DNA of 64,000 nt from Beroe forskalii (Eukaryota > Ctenophora > Nuda > Beroida > Beroidae). The stretch lies in contig WFMF01000681.1 in assembly GCA_011033025.1 (NCBI GenBank), positions 1-64,000 on the forward strand, given 5' to 3'. A model generated the notes under the pieces. It saw only the letters and a program-made list of their open reading frames with translations. It was not told where the DNA came from and searched no databases. Below, one piece after another: positions 44,701 to 56,100 of this stretch. Within the stretch, counting starts at the first letter, position 1. Every line of letters starts with the position of its first letter. A program made the translations under genes and the position numbers.

Positions 44701-47176
44701 ACCAATAGAAAGACAAAGAAGGAGTTGTGAGAGCAGTACGCGATCGAGGGATGCAGCACTTTAAACACGCTTTATCTCGTGACCGTAACGGCGTAACCAG
44801 TAACCACTCTTCCGTTCCCACAAGCTGTGCAGCTCCAACACCTTGTGCAGAGAGCTGGTGGAGGTGGTTCAGGGCGTGCTGGTTCAGGGCGTAGATAAGT
44901 AAGTAATATAGCACCGCATACAGACAGACACACACACACACCACACACGTTGAGCAAGGCCCCACGCCCGGTTTACTTATACCACCTGTAATGCACAATA
45001 CCTCGTGTGCATGGCGACGGTCTCAATCAGGTACTTATCGTTTCTATTTAAAACCCGTGGGATTGGTTTCATGGTTTCAGCGGCTATATAAAAAGCTCTC
45101 CTTCCCTCCCACCTTATAACTTGCTAACTTGAAACGCGGAATCAAATAATGTGGAAGATTGAGATTGTTTCAGCTATAGTATGATTTAAAAACCACGCCT
45201 AGCGGTCCCCAGCGAAAGATTCATCTTATCTGAACTGCACAACACAAAAGAAGATGAAAAAGAATTAAATCTGCTACAGCATTGTAGAAGTATAGAATTA
45301 GATCACCCACAACTCCTCGAGTTCCGGTAACAAGTTAAACTCGTCATCTTTAATATAAAGGAAAGAGGCACTTCTACGTTTGTTCTTGAGTAACTGACAC
45401 AAAAGGAGCTAAAAAGCCGCGATTTTTTGCAAGGTGGTAGAAAATGGCTAAACTTAAAAGATAGCATGGTCATAATTTTGATTTAGGCCTTAGATTTTTC
45501 GTAAATAACGTCGAAAGTCCGAAAAATCGTCCCTAAAAAGAAGATCGCGTTCTAGGTTTAATTCACCAGTTGCGCGCGTCGCTATGGTGATTGGTGATTG
45601 CGCGCGCTAAACTGCACGTGCATTTTAACGAAGCATCTGCCATTTCGTTACTGTGTACTTTGGAAACGTTTCAACTGTTTAAAGTCATAATTTACGTTCT
45701 CAATGGAATTTTCGAGTTTGGTAAAAATTTTACGACAGAAGACTATAATCTCTAATCGCTATTGTAGGAGGAAAGGTAAGAGTTGAAAATTTTGTTCCAT
45801 TGTGAAAATCAGCGATAATTCTAAATTCTTCCATATTAAATTAAAGATTTGTAGCTTCGATTGTTTGCTGCGGGGATTCGACAGAAGTAGGAATTTATAT
45901 TCGCTCAAGTAAGATGTGGGTTCTAAACAAACGGAAATGTGAACAATTTTGATTTCAATGAGCTTGGATTCAAATTTGTTGCCCATATTTTCTCCGAATC
46001 TGAACTATGGATTAGAAAACCATTGTTCTTGAGTTTTCTTATTTACTGTCCTCGACATTAATTTAGTATCGCAAAATCTGCAAAATTTTGATTCGTTACG
46101 TTGCACCCCTACCCCCAGTAACAAAAAATTGCACCAATGAATTCGTTCAACTGACTATACGTCCAATAAAAGATAAAACCCAACGGGTTTTCTCGTCTTA
46201 TATATAATTTGGAGATGGCACGTGAATTTTGTCTGTTTGTGCGGGCGCACAGTTTAAATTTGAGCTTGCCAAGAAAATATCAACTTATCAAGAGAAACGA
46301 ACGGGGAAAATGTGCTTATTGGTGCCGTTGTCATGGTCACTGGAAACTGCACGTGCAGGTTATGATCAGTTGTATGCGAGTGCTTTCTGATACGCTGCTA
46401 ACTGCTGCGTCGTGGTTTTTGTTAATTTTACGTTTTCTACATTTAAAATTGAAGATTTAAGATAGTGAATGGGTATGGCTGGCATCGGGGAGGCTATAGG
46501 CGATAGAATTCCCTTTATGAATCAGTGGCAATGGTCGGTCAATTTATTAAATCGATGATTAAAATGGTTTCAACTAAATAATTTTAATCGAGCAATTATT
46601 GAAAGAAATTTAAGATTAACCAAGGCAAAATCAAATTGACCAAATTGGGCATGGCATATATTATTGCGAATTTGGGAATCTTGACGTAAATCAATGCGCA
46701 ATTCAACGTTCAGTATGCATTTACGGTTCTCAGATTGCAGTTAAACTAACTTCGTCGTACAATTGCAATTAGACAAAACTGGCCTTCATGGGACAGCATT
46801 ACTGAAAGTGACAAACGGACTATTGTAAATTTTGCTCCTTCATAAACTTTTTCATATTTCAAAATTTGCAGCTGGCGTATATGTATTAACTGTTTTCATT
46901 CTTCAATGCGGTAAGAATAAAAAAATTGTCTTGATAACTTGAATTGCAATTTTTGGAATTCTGCGAGGGGCGGGGTAGCCCGCCGAGTAACATTTTTTAG
47001 CAACGGGCCTGCTAGTTTCTCATAACTATAATATGCTGCAACTATAACTGAACACAGTAAAGTGCTCTTTGGTAATGTTTCAACCAGTAGACGTCACAAG
47101 ATAATGGGATATAAATGCAATACACAATTTGAGTGGAGAAAGCTTTCCGAAGAGGCTTTCTTTTCAGCGTGGGGCA

Positions 47177-47262
47177 CCATATAAATGCACCAGCTAAAAG
47201 CACCAGCTAAATTCACCAGCTAAATGGACCAGCTAAATGCACGGTGCACCAGCTAAAACTAA
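47177..47262. repeat. CACCAGCTAAATG tandem array
   Basis: Six imperfect copies of a ~13-base unit, (G/T)CACCAGCTAAA. Short and non-coding. Confidence 0.85.
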
Positions 47263-48029
47263 ACTTATAAATACTTTTGATGCAACGAGACCGGGACGAA
47301 AGTAGAATTACGAGTCTACGAAATAACGAGGCTATAGCAAAGAAAAAAGGTGTGTGACGTCAAAATCTCAGTCAATTCGTTGTGTCTCGAGTATAATTTA
47401 ACTCATTTACAACATCCCCATCTACTACTGGCTAGGTACACCAGTTGTCTTCCATTTCATAGCACAGATGTTTCTCTTGACGTCATGACTAATATAATGT
47501 CGGTTAATATGATAATTAATGAAAACGTGGATTACACAGCTCCTATAATAAGGTGTACTGTATTTGAAAAGAGCAGTAGTATTATGTGCCGGAGTAATGA
47601 ACAGATGAAACAGCTGCGGCGGCAGTGTATGGATTGCAATCTAGCTGTTGCGGTGTTACGTCATGTCCATATTATCACCTCATCCTTCTCAAAATACTCC
47701 ACGGTTTGTGGTAGTTTAATTTCATTTCGGATTTAAGGAACCGAGTAGATTGTTCGAGATATTGGATATAAAGGTCGGGGAGTAATGATAACATTTTAAC
47801 ACCTTTCACTTTCCGAACGTCTCGAATGCGTCTCGGCAATAAAGCGCACAGCTCTCAAAGTGAGAAGATACCAATTTGTTAAAATTGGCATACTTGTAGC
47901 AAATTGCATAATGTTGATGGACCAAATCAGGGAAAAGATTTTTAACCACACGATAGGACGAAAAGTGCAGTGAGGTCAAATGTCGAGGGGCAGAAAATAC
48001 AGCAGATATTTCATTTCGCTGAAAATTTT

Positions 48030-48690
48030 CTGTAAATATAACCAGTGAATGGTGGATTCTGTGATTTTTAGGTTGCTACGACTTTCATAGCAACCGCACG
48101 ATCGTTTCCATAGGAACCACACGAGTTTAACTGTGTACAACATGAATCAATTTCGGACCGAAAGTGCTGCGCGCAAATTTTGACCATTTCACTCATGAAA
48201 CCATTTTTGAATGTCCAATCGATACCGAAATTCGCATGGATACTGCTATAACAGAATTTCGTCAGTTTCGGAACGAAACTGCCAGTTTTGGTCCGAAAGT
48301 GACTTTATTTTGTAATATCTGCTTCATTTTTGGATGACAATGCTTCAAATTTTCACAGACGCTGTCGTATGCCACAAACTGTATCCATAAAAATTTTGGT
48401 ATCGATTGGGCATTCATAAATGGTTTTATGAGTGAAATGGTCAAAATTTACGCGCAGCACTTTCGGTCGGAAACTAAATCATGTTAAGCACTGTGATAGC
48501 AACCGATCTCAAAATTGAAGAACTTTGGCGTTTTTGACCAATAAATGTAGACCCTTTTCACCGTTTTGAGAGCCAAATTTCTTGAATGTTGAGGTCAGTT
48601 GTTATGGAAACTAACGTGATTGCTATGGATAATGGAAGTCATAGTAACCTAAAAATCACAGATTTCACCGTTCACTGGTAATTTTCACAG
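48030..48690. mobile_element. ~650-bp foldback element
   Basis: The outer left arm (AACCAGTGAATGGTGGATTC, TGTGATTTTTAGGTTGCTA) returns inverted at 48620-48685 (TAGTAACCTAAAAATCACAG, TTCACCGTTCACTGGT). Inner arms GACCGAAAGTGCTGCGCG, AAATTTTGACCATTTCACTC and CGATACCGAAATT also pair with 48395-48470. No coding capacity. A fragment of the same family lies at 2950-3100. Confidence 0.75.
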
Positions 48691-49539
48691 AAGGTTTGAA
48701 CAGAAACAAAATATCTGTTGTATAGTAGGCTTCGAACTATCGGAAACGTAGAAGGGGTCAAGACTTTGGATAACCCTGTTTTATTTAAATAATCAAATTC
48801 GTAATAATTTATATAACAGACAGCCTTATTCCGTATAAAACTTTGAAATGAAGTACCGCAACAGATTTTTGATTTTATATTAAGGAGTGGGCACGAATCA
48901 GATAATGGACGATGGACGGACATCATGAGTCTTATATCGTGAAATGATCTGATGAAGTTTGACAAAGAGTCAAGGTTGTGATGACTGGAGAGTTGGAAGA
49001 CTGTATGCTAGCTGTATTCGGGTCGGGGACACTGATTCTCAACCAATGCCCGTCGGACAGATGCACACGTAGTGAGAACAAGATATAAAGTGTTCTGTCA
49101 TAAAGCTTTAATTAATCTTGAACAACAGTCCAAAAGTAGCAATTCAGTTAATTCATCGTTTAAATTCATAATCCATCGTTCGATATTTCTTGGTAAATAT
49201 TCCACTTATTTCTACAATACCGTTGGGAAGTTGGCACTACAGGTTGGTGCATAACACTCGACATGATATTTTTTGGGTTATGACACTCACCATGGCACGT
49301 GTCAAGATACACCCCATGCCTCCCACCTCATCTCCTCCCCTGATGACAGGTCGAGTATGATCGAATGAAGGTTCAATAGTCTCTCCCCGGAGGGAGGTTG
49401 AATAGTCTCTGTGTCACCACCTCCGAGCAGGATGAGACTACCCTCTTGTTTCAAGAGCTGCTCTCATACAGCAGAGAGAGTAGTATCTTAGACCAATAAT
49501 ACTCCTCAGAGCATGTTAATACTATACATGATGTTGCAC

Positions 49540-49947
49540 CACGTGACCCTCCTAATACTATTTGGAGCAGTGTAAACAATACCACTAGGCAGTCTAAAAA
49601 CCATTGTCCCGGCCTCCTATAAGAAGGCAGGACTGTCCGCTCGACAAGTCAGTACTGGAATATTTCTCGCTGTCTTGTTTGCTCCCCGGCCTCTGATTCC
49701 CCCGAACTCTGTGCCCCTCTCGCTGTCATCTCAAGTGCTCTTGATCACCACGGCTCTCTCTCTGCCTCTCTCGTCTGCTCTTAACATGAGCCATGTCACG
49801 GGTCACGTGATCAATAGCGCGCGCGTCACGTGACTTGCACGTGTCGTGCAACCTGCGTGATATCAGCTGCTATGGTGAGTCGCCGCATTTCCCGGCCAAA
49901 TAGCTGCAGAAAGCGCCCCCGTTTTTTAGTCGATTCCCGGAGAAAGG
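49540..49947 (+). promoter_or_regulatory. SoxE 5' region with E-box cluster and upstream ATGs
   Basis: Four CACGTG sites lie upstream of the SoxE start (49540, 49804, 49827, 49838), with one more at 49296. The site at 49825-49834 is the full palindrome GTCACGTGAC, the form bound by MITF/TFE and USF-type bHLH-Zip factors. A TATA-like CCTATAAG is at 49616. Upstream ATGs (49785, 49792) open short frames, and CTATG|GTGAGT at 49871-49881 would make a good alternative 5'-exon donor. The transcription start is not determined. Confidence 0.4.
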
Positions 49948-50103
49948 ATGCAGGAACAACAAACGAGCGATGTGGATATCATGGAGATCATCAAGAGCTT
50001 CAACTGGAACATCACGCCGGACAGGGTGGACTACACCACGCTCGCTGACGACGGAACCAAACGCATCAAACGTCCCATGAACGCATTCATGGTGTGGGCT
50101 CAG
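49948..50103 (+). CDS. SOXE: SoxE exon 1
   Basis: 52 codons, start to [12 protein letters not shown]. Donor CTCAG|GTATGT, phase 0. Includes the pre-box dimerisation-like segment and the N-terminal strand of the HMG box. Confidence 0.96.
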
Positions 50104-53100
50104 GTATGTTCGAAATTAAATCTGCTAATGAAATTAGTGAGCAAAATGTAAAATATGGCTAAATGGAAAGTTTAAACTAGGAACTTCATGGAAACCTAAA
50201 ATTCAAATGACGAGGAATCGTTACGATTTTCTGATTTAATAACCAATTTTCCAACCAAATTTGTAAGATTTCCACGGAAGAGTCGAGGGTGAACTGAAAT
50301 TCACAGTTCCATTGTTAGTGTTACCCTCCTCAATTACCTCGCTCCACTGAATCTGAACTCCCTACCAAATAATGAAATCATTCACCCATGATGTAGAGGG
50401 GAATGTCACTGTCCTAATTGTCCCAAATGTCCCTGTCCCAATTAACTTTTTTTTTGAGTTTGGGACTGTCACTTGAGTCCATAATTTTTGAGCCACATTT
50501 TTTCTGTCTCAGTTGTCCCCATTGTCACATTTTCCCGTCCCAATTCCCTTTTTGAGTGACATTTTCCCAATTGTCCCATTTGTACCTGTACCAATCCACT
50601 TTTTCTAGAGTTAGGGAAAATTGGGACAGTTGACCCTCCCCCCCCAAATGTAGTATTATGTCGATAATAACATAAAGAACCAGAAAATACAAAAAATATA
50701 TTATCTCCTGTAGCTAAGCAATATTTCAACGTTGATGTCATTGTATGATGTAGAACATCTTGTAAAATACCTTATCGGACATAATCATCACGGACTTTAG
50801 TTTCACGGACCTAAAAATTCACGGACATTAATGTTCACGCTCGATCCTGCCACTTCAAATTTCAACAAAACTTCGAAATTATCAGCTTGATTTTTCCCAT
50901 TTTCTCCCACGATTTGAATACTTGAAAGATGTTCAATATTTTTCGTTAATCAATATGATAAATTTCCATATTGCATGGTATTAAGCATGAAAAAGTAGTA
51001 TGATTTTATCATATTTTGTGCATATTAAGAGATGAAGTCAGAAATTTTGCGTCTCTACCCAAGAAATTTTAAGAGGAAATAGCGGACTTAATTTTCACGG
51101 ACCTGAAAATCACGGACAAAATTTTGAATTTTCACGGACATTTATATTCACGCTAAGGAGCTCAGCGTCCGTGATTATTATGTTAGATAAGGTATTAAAG
51201 CTGCCAAACTGGAAAGTTTTGTTATCATTCGGACCAGTTTTGTTGATTTACGTTTAAGACCGGCTTAAGATGGGCAGATGTGTAAAGCTTCCGCTGCTGA
51301 GTGAGCATTTTAATTTCTAGTGAACTTTGCTCAAAACACCTAATAAAGTAATAATATATTAATAAGATAACAGTATATCACTATTTAGATGATTTGGTGC
51401 GTTAAATAGAGGGTTTTAAAGAGGTGAAACTGTAAAAGTGAATAACTGATATGAGAAATAATTCCACTGAAGAAATCATGTGGTTATCGTCGTGAGGGAG
51501 GATATTGTTAAACGATCATAGGAGACTTGAGAATCTATTAAGAGCTGAGATTTTATTCAATGAACACCCTGATTCCATAGCTATGATATATAAAAAGTGA
51601 TAAAGTGAAACTGGCTGGTGCTACTACATTTTCATTCGGCTTACAATGGAAATTCATAACTCCATGAGCATCTAATATACTAAAGAGGGCAGTAAAATTA
51701 GTATTTTTCTGGTTTCCTACAGCACATGACAAATTTGGTAAAATGGTCGTCGACTGGTTTGAAAACGGTAAATTTAGCAAATTTCCACTACCGTGTAATT
51801 AGAGAAATTACAGTCAGTTACCTTCAAGTTCAAGTTAACAGAAATATCTAGTTCATCTATCACGTTCTTTTTACCATCCTTCTATTTCCACGTTAGATCG
51901 CAATATAGTCATGGCGTCTGGCGAGCATACGAAGATTGAAATATCGTTTAAATGTGCGCTTCACAGCAACAAGCCTGTATATAAATGATAACCAGATATC
52001 GTTTAGACACGTTGTTATCATGATTAAAATGATTAAAATGATGGGTTTCCGAGACTAAGTACCCTGCATTTCTATCAGAGAGAAACATGGTAATGACCGA
52101 GGATTGAGCCCCATTAAATTAACCTCCCTCTGCTGCGTCACCAGATGTTGCCCATGTTTTTCAGCTAAATTAATGCTGTATAATGGCAGAATGTCAGCTT
52201 AGACTCCCCAGAAATCACCAATTATCTTTGTGATCAAAGCTGTCACCTCTCATCATGGTGCATAATAATTATACCTTCATCCCCCACTGCCAAACTTCTA
52301 ATGCCAGACGAGGTTGCAGGTCTGTAAACTGTAAAGCTCCATCTATAATAACCTAGTGCCCCAATAGCAGACAAAATTATTTTTCTGTAAACTGAACAGC
52401 TCGTCAGCTCCTTAAAGTGTCTTAGTGCCCCACTACCCGACGGGATTACTGTTCTGTAAACTCTAAAGCTCCATGATCCATCTAGACTTTGAACCGAGGA
52501 AACAGAAATCGAACGTTTAAACTTTTGGGCTTGCAGCAATGATATACCAGGAAGACAGGAAGTGGACCGTGTGGAATCTAGTTTGATTAGGACTAGTTAA
52601 CGTTCTAACAACCTAAACCTCGTTTTGACATTCATAGTCTTGATGAACCAATGAACGTAGTAAAGAATAAATCTAAATCCTGAGAAGCAGAGAACTCGAA
52701 CAAGGGAATATAATCTATGGGGCTCATCTGGAGCACTCCAGCAAAAAGTACAGGGCACGCCATGAAAATGGGAGATATTTTTTTATTTCGTAAATGCCAC
52801 AATAGAATATACTTTCTGATATTATTATTTTTACTTTCTGATATTTTAGCAGATTTTGGCTGATAGTCTATTAAATTCATAAATTCTAAAGTACAATACT
52901 ACTGATGAAAAGTTTTGCAATATTCAAATTTGTAACAGCCACTGTCATTAAAATCGCTATCAACTGAATCAGGTAATCTCACTAACAACCCTGTTCAACC
53001 TTTGCTTCTGTTGAGCTGCGGTTATGTGGTGAGTGAAGCAAAACGGCCAATTAAGTTATTACTGATTAAATCCGTGAAACCGTTAAATTTGTTGGCTCGA

Positions 53101-56100
53101 AATGAATCTTTTATGATGCTTTTGCTACGCTTCATGAAGCAAGAGTTCATACTCCATAAACTCATTTAACCTCTAGATTCATTGCAATACTTTCCAGTGC
53201 GTTAGTGAGGACGTCATCAGAAACATTTTAATCCCAGGCGTTGGTGAAATTTGAACAATCTCATGTGATAGAGCTGCTTCCTTACTTTGGGGCTGATTCT
53301 CTGATCAAATGTCGCAAGTTTTTGGGTAATTAGACTAGGCAATGAAAAGTACTTGTCTGATGGACCAAGAACCGCCCAAGTGCGGCGTGCACGTGACTAG
53401 GCCTGGCCCCTGAGGGGGACCATATAGAATGTAGTGCGGGACAAACAGAGTGCAAATATAATGTGCACCCTAGGTAATTAAACCAGTCACTGGCAGCAGG
53501 GTGAGAAGAGAGCTGGGATTTGGATCCATTCTGGTTTATATCTGATATCTCTTTGAGAACCAGCATGGTAGCTAGTATAAAAGGAGCATCAAAATGTCTG
53601 GCCGATGAGGCCAATGTATTGACTACCGGTAGTCGCTTGGCCAAGCGACACAGGTACTTGCAGGTGGTATATAGCTTCAGTGAGAGAGGTGTGCCGGAAT
53701 ATTGCCATTAATAATGTTGATTAGAAGAACATAAGAGCTTTATTCATGATAGCCACGGTGTACAGTGGTCATTGGTTATATTCCTTTATTCGGACAATGA
53801 AAATTTGTGCTCCGGTCCTTTCAGTGATATAATATCTCTTAAATTGAGCAAAACATTATTGATAGGCCCTCAATTAGACCCACCATCTTTTGTAGCTCAT
53901 GATATTTTAAGTGCAAAGTAGTATAATTATATGCTGAGGAAGGCTGCCGTTTTTGCCTGCCTGTAAATCATTGCCTGATAACCATTTTGTCCAATTAACC
54001 AGTTTAAAAGTCGTGGTATCCGGAACTCCATTTCCCGGCTATAATATATTATATGGTCACCATGGTAGCGCCAAACAAGCAACTTGTTGTTGGTATAGCA
54101 ACAGTCTGTCATTGGGACGACATATTGCAAACTGTCACGTGTCCCAGTCAAAAGTAACCAATCAAATCGTTCCTTTACTATCACGTGACTCGACGGATCG
54201 TGCACTCAGCATTACAACCCACTTAATGAACCAAAATAAGGCTTTAATTAGAGAATTTAACGCATTTAAGTGCTGAGAGCCTTGATTAAAGAGCAGGCAG
54301 CACCATAGGATACCGTTTAGCACCTAAAAACTTCCCTATTCTATAATCGGGATCTTGTGCAGTAGAGACTGACTGACGAAAACTCTTAATTTCGTAACAT
54401 GTGCATTGTGCATGGCATATGAAGTATTATATGAAAAGTCGTCACTACAAGTACATGAAGCTTCGAGTGACTCATTCTAAATAGGCACTAAACATACATC
54501 AAGAAACACATCATAACGTATCTCTTACAAGAATTCAAGACGAAATAGCTTAGTATGAATGCCACGCAAATTAAAATTTCTAACGCATATGCGTCTTAAT
54601 ATGTGGAAAACAACAGAAGGAAAATCATACCGAAAGGACAGGTACCCTTTCGATCACTTTTGCTTTCGACTTATAAGCAGTAAGACGGTCGTTACGATCA
54701 ATTTCTTCAGCACTAGAAACACGCCAAACGCATAAGTAAACTTTTAGCAGAGAATGACACATTTCAAAGAGTCCGGTAAAGGCGGCTGGCAGCAGTTCTG
54801 AGTCTTAGAAAATTCGAAATTACTCGACCTGTCACGCATTAAAAGCGTCGTTTTAATGCCGGTTATGTAAGAATACCAAGGAGATTTGATTGGATGAATG
54901 AAGGTAGCTCCATGAATCGAAAGAAGAAACCTTGGTGAGCACAAGATGGAATTAGATTGAGCGGCTTTATTAGCAACTGTTTACTTTCCGCTGTATATTA
55001 ATCCACAGTTTAATCTTAAGATTATACAGTGCAAAAGCATGTGTCCAATTCCATTAGACTGCTAATGCTGAATTCAAAAATAAGTAAAATTTTGTGACGG
55101 TATCAGTTAAATTGGCAGAAGATCTATTCAGGTATACTACTAATCTTGTGAACTCAACTGTAAAGTGGTCAGTTGGTGTATTGGTATCTAGTCTGGCTCG
55201 TGATCGCAAGATCCCGGGTTCGATACCCTGCCTTTCTCACTGAGCTACGGGTGAGAGATACCTAGGTATCTCAAGCCTATATAATATACAGCCACACGGT
55301 TTACTCAGCCGAGCGTACAGGGTTAAATGAGGAGCTGCCCATTGCAGCGAAGTCTCGGGCCAATTAAGTATGGATTACACTTCCTTGAACGTCACTGGCT
55401 TGCGCCTTGATTACACTTGAATCCTTCGATTCCTGTCGTTGGCCGTACGGCTGTTGAAATAGAAGTAAAACCTTCAAAATAGAAAAAATGAAAAATAACT
55501 TCCAAATTCGGAAATATCGCGAATACTCGAATAGTTTTGTGAAGAGGGGAACCTGAACTCTTAAAGCCCAAATCCAAGCTAAGCTCTTTAACAACTTCCC
55601 AACTACAAATGAGACAAGTGTTTTTCAGAGTTCTTTTTCCATATGCATAACTACCCGTCGAGTTTTGCGTAGTTTTAAACAAATATGGTATAATACTAAA
55701 CACGTTTATTTAAGCATATTTCAAATTCGAATGGGCACCAGCTTTCTCAGAAGCTGCATTGAAAATGTTCTAAAGTTGTAAAGATCTAGTGGCAACTGTT
55801 GGCTGCATCATTGGAAATAAAACTACTTCCAAGTAATTCGTTGAGCTATTGAGGTCACTTCAGTGTGACAACATACTAACATTGCTTCATTGCACCAGCT
55901 CGAGAGAGAAAACTTAAAGTTAATTAAATAAAGCACTTTAATTAAAGTTAATTAAATAAAAGTTTATTAAAGTTAATTAAATAAAGCACTTTAATACCAG
56001 AACATCATAAACAATGCAAATCGAATCCCAAGTCACACCGAGCCAAAATTTGTACAAAGTTGGATTTCATCACAAAATTTTTATGCTTTAGCCAACTTTG

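Larger units (their letters stand above)
41799..49260. other. Intergenic between the - strand gene and SoxE
   Basis: About 7.5 kb with no gene I can support. Weak items: a small + strand frame ending in a membrane-like helix (LLFGTLFCAIWLTIYMFRSN, 43073-43149), a TATA-like TATATAAAAAG at 45084, and a 128-codon frame at 47350-47736 that begins with GTG. Simple or structured repeats are listed separately. Missing 5' exon(s) of the - strand gene should lie here or farther right. Confidence 0.45.

Noticed and set aside
44772-44957. Cys-rich frame (CTRCWSCTACGNG) as a zinc-binding exon
   Set aside because: Short, in an overlapping alternate frame next to a (CA)n tract, with no convincing splice borders.
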